From Chryseobacterium gleum (GTDB lineage Bacteria > Bacteroidota > Bacteroidia > Flavobacteriales_D > Crocinitomicaceae): 64,000 nucleotides of DNA. A program made the position numbers and the translations under genes. The notes below the pieces were generated by a model. It saw nothing but the letters and a program-made list of their open reading frames with translations. It had not been told where the DNA came from and made no database searches. Positions 9,618 to 19,967 of this stretch are shown here, one piece after another; the stretch's first letter is position 1; the number at the start of each line of letters is the position of its first letter. The stretch is from NCBI GenBank assembly GCA_945882095.1, contig CAMCWF010000006.1, positions 1-64,000 on the forward strand, in the 5' to 3' direction.

Positions 9618-11360
9618 ATGATTAAAAGCGGCTTTATTGCGCTGATTCTGTTTCTTACCTTTTCTTGCCATTTGATGCATGCCCAACTTTCAAGGGTAGA
9701 TTCTCTAAAAGGAAATCATCAAATGTTGGGTCATACAGATACCCTCGATTATTTTTTACGGTCCTCAGAAGGCATTTTCCCCACCCTCGGAAATGGACAA
9801 AGTCCTTTTTTAAATCCCCTTCACGTTTATACGCCTTCGGGCTCCTCCCAACACCTGTTCGAAAAGAACCATCACAATGCCTTTTTCAGTGCTTTGCCTT
9901 ATGTCGGGTTCGCCTATGGTTTCGGCACACAAGGAAGTAAACACTTGAATTTTCAGTACGCCCAGTCGTTTCGAAAACAATGGATCATAAACGCGGAAGC
10001 GAAAACACATGGCGCCAACGGCTTTATCCGAAACAACACGTGGTCCAATCGAAACCTTCATTTTTTGGTCCAAAAATCTGGTGAACGCTATGCCATGCAG
10101 TTGGATGTAAACAGTTTCTACGACCTCCGTCAGTTTTGTGGTGGGGTGCAGGTAGATTCGTTGGCGGGACTCTTTCCATTGACACTTTTACCGGTACGCA
10201 AGGATAGCTGTTCCTCAATTTTTCGCAACAATGCCATGCGATTTCACCAAGATTTCAACTTTTTAAACAAGGATTCGCTGCGGTTTTTTGGACTCCTCAT
10301 GAATACGTCCATGTCAACCAAAAACAGGGTTTTTGCGGAGAATGATACTTTGTCAGGTCTGTATCCTGTCATTTACGACGACAGTTTGTATACCTATGAC
10401 CGCTCGGAATGGGTTGCTTCTTCGAATGAATTGGGCCTGCGGTATGGCCAGAAAAGCTTGAATGTATCCTCAGGTGTAACGGGGGATTTTTGGCGTTTTC
10501 GAATGAAAACCATGCAGATGGATACCTTGGAAATGGGTGTTTTTGCGAAAGCATTCTACCATCAAGGTGTTTGGGATGCAAACCTCGAATATCGGAAAAA
10601 TCTTTCCGGTGGATTTGGCGCGTCTTTTTTCACTTTCAATGCGGTTGGTCCTATTGTTTCGGGACACACGTGGTTTCTAAACTGCGATATAAAAAACGAA
10701 GCGTCCAGTGTTTTTCAACGTCAGTATTTTGGAAACACTTTGCACTTTTCAAATTCAAATCCTTCATTACAGCATATGTTTTTGCTCAGTATGGGAAGCC
10801 GAGGAAATTGGAAATCCCTAGGGTATTTGTGGAGGGTGGATTTGTTGAAAACATCCGGCGTTTATCAATTTGATGGACAAGGATGGACAAACCAAGGGGC
10901 TGGCAGCGCGGTACAATTAACGAATATGCATTTTGAAGCAGCGTGGGGGATAAAAAGTCTAAGGGTATATCCGATGGCCGACGTATTGTTGCAGTCTAAT
11001 GCCTCAAGATTTCTTCCAAAATGGAGTTTGGGAGGTCGCATTGCCTACACGGGGGTTTTGTCTAAGGCAAAAAGATTGTCGTTTTTCACGAGTTTATCGG
11101 GTCAATATTTCGCGGGTTACAAAACGATGGGATTTCAACCCATTATGGCTACGGTTGATTTTCAAAGCAGCGGAAACGAAGCTTTGAATTACAGTAGAAT
11201 GTCCGCAACCCTAGGGTTTCAAGTGAAAACATTCCGATTTTTTCTATCGGGAAGTAATTTTGGGTCTTTTTGGATGAATCGCACACAAAATGTCTATGCG
11301 CATTATACAATACCCACATGGCAATTGAAGCTAGGGGTAACTTGGGATTTCTGGAATTAA
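9618..11360 (+). CDS. Putative outer-membrane beta-barrel (putative porin-like) protein
   Basis: Signal peptide MIKSGFIALILFLTFSCHLMHAQ starting at ATG 9618 (the 9591 start lies in the rpsT terminator); alternating beta-strand-like sequence to an aromatic C-terminus. Confidence 0.65.
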   Translation: MIKSGFIALILFLTFSCHLMHAQLSRVDSLKGNHQMLGHTDTLDYFLRSSEGIFPTLGNGQSPFLNPLHVYTPSGSSQHLFEKNHHNAFFSALPYVGFAYGFGTQGSKHLNFQYAQSFRKQWIINAEAKTHGANGFIRNNTWSNRNLHFLVQKSGERYAMQLDVNSFYDLRQFCGGVQVDSLAGLFPLTLLPVRKDSCSSIFRNNAMRFHQDFNFLNKDSLRFFGLLMNTSMSTKNRVFAENDTLSGLYPVIYDDSLYTYDRSEWVASSNELGLRYGQKSLNVSSGVTGDFWRFRMKTMQMDTLEMGVFAKAFYHQGVWDANLEYRKNLSGGFGASFFTFNAVGPIVSGHTWFLNCDIKNEASSVFQRQYFGNTLHFSNSNPSLQHMFLLSMGSRGNWKSLGYLWRVDLLKTSGVYQFDGQGWTNQGAGSAVQLTNMHFEAAWGIKSLRVYPMADVLLQSNASRFLPKWSLGGRIAYTGVLSKAKRLSFFTSLSGQYFAGYKTMGFQPIMATVDFQSSGNEALNYSRMSATLGFQVKTFRFFLSGSNFGSFWMNRTQNVYAHYTIPTWQLKLGVTWDFWN

Positions 11361-11373
11361 GTAAGAAAGAAGG

Positions 11374-12252
11374 TTAGGCCAATACGCCCATTACCTCAGC
11401 CATTTTCAAACCGATTTGAGCAGGAGAGTCAACCACGTGAATGCCACATTCTGTCATGATTCTTTTCTTAGCCTCTGCTGTATCGTCATCTCCACCTACG
11501 ATGGCACCGGCATGACCCATTGTTCTTCCTTTCGGAGCGGTTTCACCAGCGATGAATCCAACTACTGGTTTTGTACCATGTTCTTTGATCCAACGAGCGG
11601 CAATGGCTTCAAGGTTACCCCCAATTTCACCAATCATGATGATTCCTTCTGTTTCAGGATCGTTCATAAGAAGTTCTACGGCTTCTTTGGTCGTCGTTCC
11701 AATGATTGGGTCTCCACCGATTCCGATGGCGGTAGTAATTCCCAAACCTGCTTTCGCAACTTGGTCAGCGGCTTCATAGGTTAAGGTTCCCGATTTAGAA
11801 ACGATTCCAATTTTTCCTTTTTTGAAAACAAATCCTGGCATGATGCCCACTTTGGCTTGGTCAGCAGAAATAACACCTGGACAGTTAGGACCAATTAATC
11901 TGCAATCAAATCCTTTAATGTATTCTTTTGCGTTGATCATGTCTTTCACCGGAATTCCTTCCGTAATACAAACGATTACTTTAATTCCTGCTTCTGCTGC
12001 TTCCATGATTGCATCTGCAGCGAATGGTGGTGGAACGAAAATAATTGAAACATCTGCTTGGGTAGATTTAACTGCTTCAGCAACGGTATTAAAAACCGGA
12101 CGATCTAAATGTACGTTTCCACCTTTCCCTGGGGTTACACCCCCAACAACGTTGGTTCCGTATTCAATCATTTGTCCTGCATGGAAAGTTCCTTCACTCC
12201 CCGTAAAACCTTGTACGATTACTTTTGAATCTTTGTTTACTAATACACTCAT
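11374..12252 (-). CDS. sucD: Succinate--CoA ligase subunit alpha
   Basis: 292 aa; [62 protein letters not shown]. Confidence 0.97.
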   Translation of the reverse strand: MSVLVNKDSKVIVQGFTGSEGTFHAGQMIEYGTNVVGGVTPGKGGNVHLDRPVFNTVAEAVKSTQADVSIIFVPPPFAADAIMEAAEAGIKVIVCITEGIPVKDMINAKEYIKGFDCRLIGPNCPGVISADQAKVGIMPGFVFKKGKIGIVSKSGTLTYEAADQVAKAGLGITTAIGIGGDPIIGTTTKEAVELLMNDPETEGIIMIGEIGGNLEAIAARWIKEHGTKPVVGFIAGETAPKGRTMGHAGAIVGGDDDTAEAKKRIMTECGIHVVDSPAQIGLKMAEVMGVLA

Positions 12253-12311
12253 ACCGTCATTTATTTTTCTGCTCCAAATTTACACATTGAGATTGATTTG
12301 GAGATTACTTT

Positions 12312-12764
12312 TTATTTAATTCCCAAAACTTTAATATTGTAAACCAAAATCTCATTGCTTTGGATGTCTTTTACCTCGTATTTTCCATAACCCAATTGGG
12401 GTGGAACAATCACCAGTATTGAATCTCCTACTTTTTTATCAATCAATCCTTCTTTCCAACCGACAATCACATTGTTAAGTCCGCGCAAGCAAAAATAGGT
12501 GGGTTTGTGCATTTTTTGAATGAGGTCACCATTGAGTAAGGACAAGTCATAGGTCACTTGGACGCTGTCGGTAAGTTTGACGCTTCTGCCTTCTCCTTTT
12601 GTAAAAAACAGGTAATGAAGTCCTGAATCTGTAACCTTGGTCTTTAATTTATTCCGTTTGGTATACGTCCTTATTTTTTTATCAAAGCTGTCAATTTGTT
12701 CATCCGAATAGGTTTGACAAGCAAAAAGGAAGAGTGACAGTAAGAATACGAATGTTAATTTCAT
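12312..12764 (-). CDS. FKBP-type peptidyl-prolyl isomerase lipoprotein
   Basis: 150 aa; lipobox-like LFLFACQT; VQVTYDLSLLNGDLIQ...VGWKEGLIDKKVGDSILVIVPPQLGYG. Confidence 0.85.
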   Translation of the reverse strand: MKLTFVFLLSLFLFACQTYSDEQIDSFDKKIRTYTKRNKLKTKVTDSGLHYLFFTKGEGRSVKLTDSVQVTYDLSLLNGDLIQKMHKPTYFCLRGLNNVIVGWKEGLIDKKVGDSILVIVPPQLGYGKYEVKDIQSNEILVYNIKVLGIK

Positions 12765-13468
12765 GCTTCCAGGGTTAATTGAGCCAAATAGTGATGGTCA
12801 CTTTCTGCGATGCGTTTTCCCGTTAATCCACATTCCATAGCTGCTGCGTGGAGGTGATCGTAATCTACAAAAAGCCAATCAAAGGGCTCTGAATTGCATT
12901 TTTTGTAGTGCATTTGAAACTTGAAATTTCCGTAATATTCAGCGTTTAAATCCATCCAAAAAGAACCATCTTCTTCGTCGTACAGAAAGGATACATCTGA
13001 GGAATCACATAAAATTTGTCCGCCTGGTTTTAGAAGGGTTTTCGCGTGTTTGAGGGTGTTTTCTAGGTTTTGTAAATTCCCCGAAATACCGATTCCGTTC
13101 ATCAAAAGCAGAATGGTATCAAATCCAGTCTCTTTGAAGTCAAAGAAATCAATGTTTTCGGCTTTTAAATCACAAGACGTTAGGTAGTCTACCGCGCCTT
13201 TCGACTTGTCAATGGAATAAACATCAAAGCCTTTTTCATCCAGGTATTTTGCATGAGGTCCTGCACCGGCGCCCACGTCTAAGATTTTTCCACGACAGAG
13301 ATCCATGGCTTTTTGTTCCAGCAAGGGCATGTCCTCAAAGTTTCTGAAAAGTACTTCTACAGGAATGATGTCGTCCTCGCAAAGGTCAGACGATACAATG
13401 ATGTCTGCTGGTTTCCGGGTGTTTGCAAAATCCCAAATGGCTTTTCCTACGGGGTCTTTTTCTGTCAT
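12761..13468 (-). CDS. Class I SAM-dependent methyltransferase
   Basis: 235 aa; KILDVGAGAGPHAKYLDEKGFDVYSIDKS motif I. Confidence 0.85.
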   Translation of the reverse strand: MTEKDPVGKAIWDFANTRKPADIIVSSDLCEDDIIPVEVLFRNFEDMPLLEQKAMDLCRGKILDVGAGAGPHAKYLDEKGFDVYSIDKSKGAVDYLTSCDLKAENIDFFDFKETGFDTILLLMNGIGISGNLQNLENTLKHAKTLLKPGGQILCDSSDVSFLYDEEDGSFWMDLNAEYYGNFKFQMHYKKCNSEPFDWLFVDYDHLHAAAMECGLTGKRIAESDHHYLAQLTLEA

Positions 13469-14028
13469 TAATATTCTAAATCGTTAAAATCCGTCAAATC
13501 CTCTTCGTTGTAATCATCGTCGTAGTCATCAAAACCATACGCATCTTCATCATCTTCTGTAACCGAACCTCCTCCTGCGATGAAGAAATCTTCTTCAAGG
13601 GCTTCCTTTGAATTTTCCGCAGGGGCTTTTCCCATGCTTAACGCCAATTGAGGGGTTGTGGGTCCTTCTGCTTCGTAGCCAATGAGTTCAATAAGAAAAA
13701 TCCACATTTTCAAGAAGTCGTAAACCAAAATGAATTTCTGGTCTGGATCGGTTAAAAAATCCCCGATAATGGCTTTGTTCATGACATTGGCTGGCGCATC
13801 CAACGCATCGTCATCGTAGGTCATGTCCATTAAATTGATTTCATGCCCTTTGTCCCACTGGTCGTTGGAAACATAGATGCTGGCCATTTGATCACCTTTG
13901 AAGTCAAAAGCATCCATAATGGCTTTATAAAAACTTTCAAAATGATCGTCGTTGGAAATCAGGATGTCTCTAAAAACTTCTTCTTTCGCGTCTGAATCCA
14001 GTAAGACCCTGAACTTTAATCCTGGCAT
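13468..14028 (-). CDS. Plasmid pRiA4b ORF-3 / IS1096 passenger TnpR-like family protein
   Basis: 186 aa; FRVLLDSD...VFRDILISNDDHFESFYKAIMDAFDFKGDQMASIYVSNDQWDKG...; acidic C-terminus. Confidence 0.7.
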   Translation of the reverse strand: MPGLKFRVLLDSDAKEEVFRDILISNDDHFESFYKAIMDAFDFKGDQMASIYVSNDQWDKGHEINLMDMTYDDDALDAPANVMNKAIIGDFLTDPDQKFILVYDFLKMWIFLIELIGYEAEGPTTPQLALSMGKAPAENSKEALEEDFFIAGGGSVTEDDEDAYGFDDYDDDYNEEDLTDFNDLEY

Positions 14029-14046
14029 AATGCTTTTTTTACAAAT

Positions 14047-15486
14047 TTACGTATTTACTTGGTTCGCAGGCTTAAGCCCAATTTCATTTCCAAGTATACA
14101 CATTTCAGCCAAAGCTTGGTCGTAGGTATTTTCAATTTTCCCTTCCAAAATGGCTTCTTTAATGTTGTTTTTTATCCAACCAATTTCAGCACAAGGTCCC
14201 ACACCGAAGTACTTCATGATGAATTCTCCTGAGATGGGAGGTTGGAAATTTCGGATGCGGTCTTTCTCTTCTACGGTCCTTAATTTCTCTTCTACCAATT
14301 GAAAATTCTTTTTGAATTTCTTCACCTTGAAGTCATTTTTCGAGGTGATGTCGGCATTGCACAACAGCATGAGGTCTTCAATGTCATCCCCCGCTTCTGA
14401 CAAGAGTCTTCTTACGGCAGAATCTGTAACGGTGCCTTTCACCAATGCAATGGGGCGGAGGTGAAGTCTTACCATTTTTTGGACATACTTCATTTTCGCG
14501 TCTAACGGCAGCTTAAGTTTTTTAAATATTCTAGGCACCATCCTTGCGCCCATTTCTTCATGGCCATGGAAGGTCCAACCCACCGTATCGTCAAATCTTT
14601 TCGTAGGGGGTTTTGCGATGTCGTGCAGAATGGCTGCCCAGCGCAACCAAAGGTCCTTGCTGTTTTCTGAGAGGTTGTCGAGTACTTCAAGTGTATGGTA
14701 GAAATTGTCTTTGTGGCTCATTCCATTGCGCGTTTCAATGCCTTGAAGCTGTGTCATTTCTGGAAATATTTTCTCCAATAAACCGGTAGCATTTAACAGG
14801 TTGAAGCCGCGAGATGGTACATTGCTGAGGATGATTTTATTGATTTCATCAATGATTCGTTCCATGGAAACGATCTCTAATCGTTCTTTTTCGGCATAAA
14901 TCGCTTCGAGTGAATTTTTTTCAATGGAAAAGTTCAGTTGCGTTGCAAAACGAATGGCCCTCATCATTCTTAGGGGGTCGTCAGAATAGGTTTCGGCAGG
15001 ATTTTGAGGCGTTCTGAGTATTCCTTTTTGGAGGTCTTCAAATCCATTGAAGGGATCTATTAGTTTTCCATAGGATTCCTGGTGAAGGTCAAATGCCAAA
15101 GCATTGATGGTAAAGTCTCGTCGCAATTGATCGTCTTGAAGACTGCCGGATGCGGTGACCGGTTTTCTGGAATTTCGGTCGTAGGATTCTTTTCTTGCCC
15201 CTACAAATTCCACGTCGATGTCTTTGTATCGAAAATGTGCGGTCCCAAAATTTTTAAAGATGGAGATTTTTTTAACCTTGAGTTTTTCAGCAACTTTTTG
15301 GGCGAATTCTGGTCCGTCTCCTACCACGACAATATCGATGTCTTTACACGGTCTTTCCAAAAAACAATCTCGAACAAATCCACCAATTACGTAGGCTTCC
15401 AATGCATTCGAAGTAGCAATTTCTGAGGCGACCTTAAAAACGGGATGCTTTAGAAAATGCGGGTAACTTTCAACCATACGCTGCAA
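14047..15486 (-). CDS. cca: CCA tRNA nucleotidyltransferase / poly(A) polymerase-type with HD domain
   Basis: 479 aa; AYVIGGFVRDCFLERPCKDIDIVVVG, RRDFTINALAFDL, HDIAKPPT. Confidence 0.9.
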   Translation of the reverse strand: MQRMVESYPHFLKHPVFKVASEIATSNALEAYVIGGFVRDCFLERPCKDIDIVVVGDGPEFAQKVAEKLKVKKISIFKNFGTAHFRYKDIDVEFVGARKESYDRNSRKPVTASGSLQDDQLRRDFTINALAFDLHQESYGKLIDPFNGFEDLQKGILRTPQNPAETYSDDPLRMMRAIRFATQLNFSIEKNSLEAIYAEKERLEIVSMERIIDEINKIILSNVPSRGFNLLNATGLLEKIFPEMTQLQGIETRNGMSHKDNFYHTLEVLDNLSENSKDLWLRWAAILHDIAKPPTKRFDDTVGWTFHGHEEMGARMVPRIFKKLKLPLDAKMKYVQKMVRLHLRPIALVKGTVTDSAVRRLLSEAGDDIEDLMLLCNADITSKNDFKVKKFKKNFQLVEEKLRTVEEKDRIRNFQPPISGEFIMKYFGVGPCAEIGWIKNNIKEAILEGKIENTYDQALAEMCILGNEIGLKPANQVNT

Positions 15487-15524
15487 AAGTAAAAAAAGAA
15501 ATGCCTAATTGATTGGAGGGATGT

Positions 15525-16115
15525 TTAATCTTCGTCTTCTTCATCCGAGAATGAGAACAATCCCCCTTCAAGCTCATCATCGTCATCGTCAAAAAACTGA
15601 CTTTTTTTGCCGCTTTTTTTGTAAGCGTCCATTTTAGGTTTTTTGCTTCTGTCAACTTCTGCGTTGGGACTTTTTTTCTCTTTGTCCTTAGAGACTTTTT
15701 TGCGAACTTCTTTTAAGGGATCTATGGCGATTTCAGGAATGCTTCCATCTGCAGGTCTTGGAGAAGGTGAATAAGATCCAGGTGTGCTGCTTCGGGTATC
15801 TGGTCTTCCCGTATTGCTTTTTTGGTAACCGCCTTTTTGTTCAGTTCTGGGTTGACTGCCACGGGTGTCACCTCGCTCTTCAGCTTGTTTTACAGCGATG
15901 TTTCGGCCATTCACGATTGAACCATCTAGTGCGCGAATGGCAGCGTGACCTTCGTCATCGTTTTCCATTTCAACAAATCCAAATCCTCGGGAATTACCTG
16001 TTTCTCTATCTGTAGCAACAGAAGCTTTGTTTACTTTTCCGTGTTCTTCGAACAGCGTCCTTAACTGATTGCTATCCACACCAAAGTCAAGTTTGGCAAC
16101 GAAAATACTGATCAT
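15525..16115 (-). CDS. RRM-domain RNA-binding protein with acidic disordered tail
   Basis: 196 aa; RNP motifs ISIFVAKLDF and RGFGFVEM; C-terminal Lys/Asp/Glu-rich tail. Confidence 0.88.
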   Translation of the reverse strand: MISIFVAKLDFGVDSNQLRTLFEEHGKVNKASVATDRETGNSRGFGFVEMENDDEGHAAIRALDGSIVNGRNIAVKQAEERGDTRGSQPRTEQKGGYQKSNTGRPDTRSSTPGSYSPSPRPADGSIPEIAIDPLKEVRKKVSKDKEKKSPNAEVDRSKKPKMDAYKKSGKKSQFFDDDDDELEGGLFSFSDEEDED

Positions 16116-16207
16116 AGTTTATTTAACCGAAAGTTAGCTTGATTTATACTTTGCCGAATTTAGAATATTTTTTTAACATACATCAAATTCTATTAATGAT
16201 TCTTTTA

Positions 16208-18433
16208 TTAAATTTTTACCGACAAGGTTCCGTAAAACGACCTTCCTTGCGAAGGCAACAATCCAGGCCCTGGGTAACCTCCTGATCTTCGGGTGGCATA
16301 ACGCTCATTGGTTAGGTTATTAACCCCGAATTTTAAGGTGTAATTATCAATAAAATTCACAGAAATACCTGCGTCATGTATCGCATAGGCTTGCAGGCTT
16401 CCCACGGTGGCATTTGCATTGGGTGATTGGGTATTGGCGGCATCTGTAAATACATCGCCAGTATATGCAAATTGGTAATTGAAAGCAATCCAACGATATT
16501 TGTAATCCACTCCGCAACGTATGATTGTACTTGGCGCATATTCAACTTTTTTACCCAATATGGAGGTCGTTTCATTTCCCGCAATGTTAGGATTGTCCCA
16601 CCTTTTGTAACGTGCGTCCAATATGGTACCGCTCACAAAGACGCTCAATTGTTCGCCGTATTTGGCATTTTTTAAGAAGGGATTGTAAAACATATATTCC
16701 GTGTAGAACTCAATTCCCTTGCTTTCTACATCCCCTATGTTCGTTTTGTATGGATTCCCATTTACAGTTAAAGTTCCTATTTTATCATTGTAGCGAAGGT
16801 AAAAAGCATTGAGGTCGTAGGTGAATTGGCCAAAACGGGAATTGATGGCTCCTTTTGCACCCACTTCTGAGGTAATTCCATGTACATCCACCAAATTTGA
16901 ATCTACCTTTTCGGTGGTTCCTGAAGGAATCATTTCGCTGTATTGTGCAGGTCGGTAATTTTGCGCAAAATTCCCATAAAATCCAAGGTTGTATTTAGCT
17001 GTTTTTAGCCATTGGTATTTAATACTTAAGCCTCCTAAGGCAATGATTCTGTTGTTTTCTTGGCGGGGTAAGGTGCCATTTGGCAAAGCGGTACTTCTTC
17101 CTACCATGCTGGACTGAAGAAGTTCCATTCGATAGCCTGGGGTAACCGTTAACTTTTTTCCAAGTTGAAATTGATTCTCTAAGAAGACAGCATAGTTATA
17201 GGTGTCGAAAGTAAAAACCCTTGGAAAAGCATTTCCTGCAGCGTCGGGTGTGGCGGTTAAGTCAAAATTTGTATTCCCCGTTCCAACGCCAAATTGCGAT
17301 CTGTCAATGTTGCTTTTGCAAAAACGAAGTCCACCCGCCACGACTTGTCGCATTCCAGCGATTTTGTACGTTTGATTCAGTCTGAATTCTGAGGAAAGTG
17401 TGTGGTAAGTGTCCATGTCAACTTGTCTGGGATTGTAACTTCCTAAATTTTCATTCAGGGTGTCTTGAATGTTGATAGCTTTCAGGTAACCTACAGAATT
17501 TCGGTGTGCGAAAGTATAGGAAGTTTGAAATTGGATGTTGGTATTAGGTGTTAAAGCATATTGGAATTGCATTGAAACAATTTTCCATGGAAGCTCAAAC
17601 CAATTGCGCGCTCGAAAAGAAGTGTCTGAATGGCTCGCAAGCAGGGCATCCGTAATTCCGCCAGGCTGTTGGCTGAGATAATAGCTGTTCGAATATTCTG
17701 CGGAAATCTTCCCCTTTTTCAAAGCATACGTAAGTTTACCAAAATAACTTTGGGTTTTGTATTGGCTGTTTTGACGGAAACCATCCGCTTGACGGTAGTG
17801 TACAAAACCGTAATAGGACCAATTTTTTATTTTTCCAGCCAATGCATTGTAGCTGTTGAACAAACCGAACGAACCTACGGTTTGTGATCCTTCGTAAGCA
17901 ATGGGTTTGTCGTTGATTCTCTCTTTTAGTACGTAATTGACCATTCCACCAAATTGAGAGCCGTACTGCAAAGCCGATGATCCCCGGTAAACTTCAATGT
18001 TGGCAACTGCATCAAGGGTTGGGGTGTAATACGCTTCGGGATATCCAGAAGGATCTGATGCGATGTCATATCCATTTTGACGCATGTTAAATTCCCAAGA
18101 ACGGTTTGCGCTTAAGCCCCTCGTTGAAATGCTCGTTTGCAATCCAGAAGCATCGTGTTCGGAGACAAAAATACCTGGAGTTCGTTTGAATATTTGTCGA
18201 TAATTGTTGGTGGATACATCGTAATCTTTCGTGTTTACAAAGATCACTTCCACCTTCTTTCCGCTAACCAATCTGAAGTTCCACAGTGAATCTGGTAGGG
18301 TTTTCGCCAATTGGTTTGTGCGTACAATTACATCTGCGGTTTGACGAGTGGTTGAATCTTGAGCCTTAATGTTATGGGTGAACGATAATAGCATTAAAAA
18401 AACCAGAAATCTGCGCATTGTTTTTTTTGACAA
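16208..18433 (-). CDS. TonB-dependent outer-membrane receptor (FecA/siderophore-like)
   Basis: 741 aa; signal peptide; plug GIFVSEHDASGLQTSISTRGLSANRS, NIEVYRGSSALQYGSQFGGMVNYV; C-terminal beta-barrel FYGTLSVKI. Confidence 0.9.
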   Translation of the reverse strand: MSKKTMRRFLVFLMLLSFTHNIKAQDSTTRQTADVIVRTNQLAKTLPDSLWNFRLVSGKKVEVIFVNTKDYDVSTNNYRQIFKRTPGIFVSEHDASGLQTSISTRGLSANRSWEFNMRQNGYDIASDPSGYPEAYYTPTLDAVANIEVYRGSSALQYGSQFGGMVNYVLKERINDKPIAYEGSQTVGSFGLFNSYNALAGKIKNWSYYGFVHYRQADGFRQNSQYKTQSYFGKLTYALKKGKISAEYSNSYYLSQQPGGITDALLASHSDTSFRARNWFELPWKIVSMQFQYALTPNTNIQFQTSYTFAHRNSVGYLKAINIQDTLNENLGSYNPRQVDMDTYHTLSSEFRLNQTYKIAGMRQVVAGGLRFCKSNIDRSQFGVGTGNTNFDLTATPDAAGNAFPRVFTFDTYNYAVFLENQFQLGKKLTVTPGYRMELLQSSMVGRSTALPNGTLPRQENNRIIALGGLSIKYQWLKTAKYNLGFYGNFAQNYRPAQYSEMIPSGTTEKVDSNLVDVHGITSEVGAKGAINSRFGQFTYDLNAFYLRYNDKIGTLTVNGNPYKTNIGDVESKGIEFYTEYMFYNPFLKNAKYGEQLSVFVSGTILDARYKRWDNPNIAGNETTSILGKKVEYAPSTIIRCGVDYKYRWIAFNYQFAYTGDVFTDAANTQSPNANATVGSLQAYAIHDAGISVNFIDNYTLKFGVNNLTNERYATRRSGGYPGPGLLPSQGRSFYGTLSVKI

Positions 18434-18576
18434 AGATCACAGTCAAAGCATGAAATTCCTATACCTCAAATTAGGTATATTAGAATGATTCTAAATAAAT
18501 ACCTTTTTAAGGGTAGCGAATGAGCGGCTAACGATAAGAATGAGAAACAAAGACTTAAATTTTCTTATTTTTGCGC

Positions 18577-18813
18577 ATGCGATTGGTTAAAGAAATTCCC
18601 CACAACCATTATTTGGTACAAATTCATGAATACAACGGGAAGTATTTGTTAAAGATTACCTTGGACCAATTTGAGCAAATCTTTAAAATTCCCGTAGCAG
18701 AAATGGAAGATTTAAATGGTTTTGAAGCAAAATTAACGGATGCGTTTTTCTCTTCCTGTTTGAAACGGTTTTTTTCAATGCGCGAAGACTTGGTAGAATT
18801 AATGAAAAAATAG
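18577..18813 (+). CDS. Hypothetical small protein
   Basis: About 78 aa ORF between divergent/co-directional genes; ends 4 bp before the next ORF. Confidence 0.5.
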   Translation: MRLVKEIPHNHYLVQIHEYNGKYLLKITLDQFEQIFKIPVAEMEDLNGFEAKLTDAFFSSCLKRFFSMREDLVELMKK

Positions 18814-18817
18814 AAAT

Positions 18818-19414
18818 ATGAAAGTAAAATTTATCATTGCCTTGACCGCTTTTTCTCTTTTGGTAGCTTGTGAATCAAAGGACAAAGAAGTAAAAAAAGA
18901 TTCCAAGCCTACCGTGATTACGAGGTTTGAAAATGACTTTGTGATTGCATTTTACCACAATGACAGTCTAAAGGAGCGTTTCGAATACTACAAAAAAGAA
19001 GATGCTGCGGTGATTAAAAAGCAAAGGGCGTTTGAATCCGAAGTGAAACGAAGGTCCAAAGAATTGGAAGGTTATGTCCAAAGAAACGATGAAAAGGCCC
19101 GAAATGGCTTGTTGTCGCAAAATGAGATCCTTCAAATTCAGCAAAAGGCGCAGATGATGGAGCAGACCTTGGTGCAATATCAACAAACCGAAGGGGCTAA
19201 AATTGAAGAGGAATCGGTGAAAAAATTAGAAATCATTTCGAAGAAAATAGAAGTGATGGGAAAACAGTATTGTGAGAAAAATGGAATCGACATCTTGTTG
19301 ATTCATGGCGCTGGCGGACAAATCAACTACATTCAACCCAAAATGAATGTAACGACGGATTTTATTCGTTTCCTCAATGAAAACCAAGCGAACATCGAAA
19401 AAGATTTAAAATAA
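18818..19414 (+). CDS. OmpH/Skp-like lipoprotein
   Basis: 198 aa; lipobox FSLLVACES; charged coiled coil; YCEKNGIDILLIHGAGGQINYI typical of OmpH C-terminus. Confidence 0.75.
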   Translation: MKVKFIIALTAFSLLVACESKDKEVKKDSKPTVITRFENDFVIAFYHNDSLKERFEYYKKEDAAVIKKQRAFESEVKRRSKELEGYVQRNDEKARNGLLSQNEILQIQQKAQMMEQTLVQYQQTEGAKIEEESVKKLEIISKKIEVMGKQYCEKNGIDILLIHGAGGQINYIQPKMNVTTDFIRFLNENQANIEKDLK

Positions 19415-19415
19415 G

Positions 19416-19967
19416 ATGCTGATTGCCCAAAAGAAACGCGCAGAGAACATCATTGAATTTCTGATTTATATGTACAATGTTGAAGACATCGTACGAAAAT
19501 TTGGATTGGATGAAAACAGTATTGTCGAAAACTACGTAAAACAAATCATTCCAAACCCAAGTTTCGAGGTACAATACATAGAATGGTATACCAACATTTG
19601 CCAACAACTAAAAAATTCAGGAAAGCATAGCGCTGGACATTTGTATGAAGTCGAGGAAGTAATCATGGAATTGCGTTACTTGCACCAAACCTTGTTGACC
19701 ATAACCTTGGATCAAAAGTACATTTCTCTGTTTGAGACGGCTGCTGAATACATTGAAGAATTCAAATCAAAATCAAAATTACTGGATGTGCATCCCATCG
19801 AAGTGGCTGTGTATGCCATGAACATGAAGTTGCAATTGAAAATGCGCGGACAAGAAATTTCTGCTGAGACAGAGACCGCTTTTGATTCCATGCGCATATT
19901 GCTGGCCTATTTAGGACGGGCTTATCAAAATATGAAATCAGGGAACCTTGGATTTAGTGAAAACTAA
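19416..19967 (+). CDS. DUF4924 family protein
   Basis: 183 aa; MLIAQKKRAENIIEFLIYMYNVEDIVRKFGLD typical of DUF4924. Confidence 0.7.
   Translation: MLIAQKKRAENIIEFLIYMYNVEDIVRKFGLDENSIVENYVKQIIPNPSFEVQYIEWYTNICQQLKNSGKHSAGHLYEVEEVIMELRYLHQTLLTITLDQKYISLFETAAEYIEEFKSKSKLLDVHPIEVAVYAMNMKLQLKMRGQEISAETETAFDSMRILLAYLGRAYQNMKSGNLGFSEN

Noticed and set aside
11416-12319. Plus-strand ORFs opposite sucD (11416-11784, 11822-12319)
   Set aside because: Antisense shadow ORFs over a strongly recognised sucD gene.
13468-14028. Transposon passenger (IS1096 TnpR-like) as evidence of a mobile element
   Set aside because: The family is common as a chromosomal gene in Bacteroidota; no transposase or terminal repeats found here.
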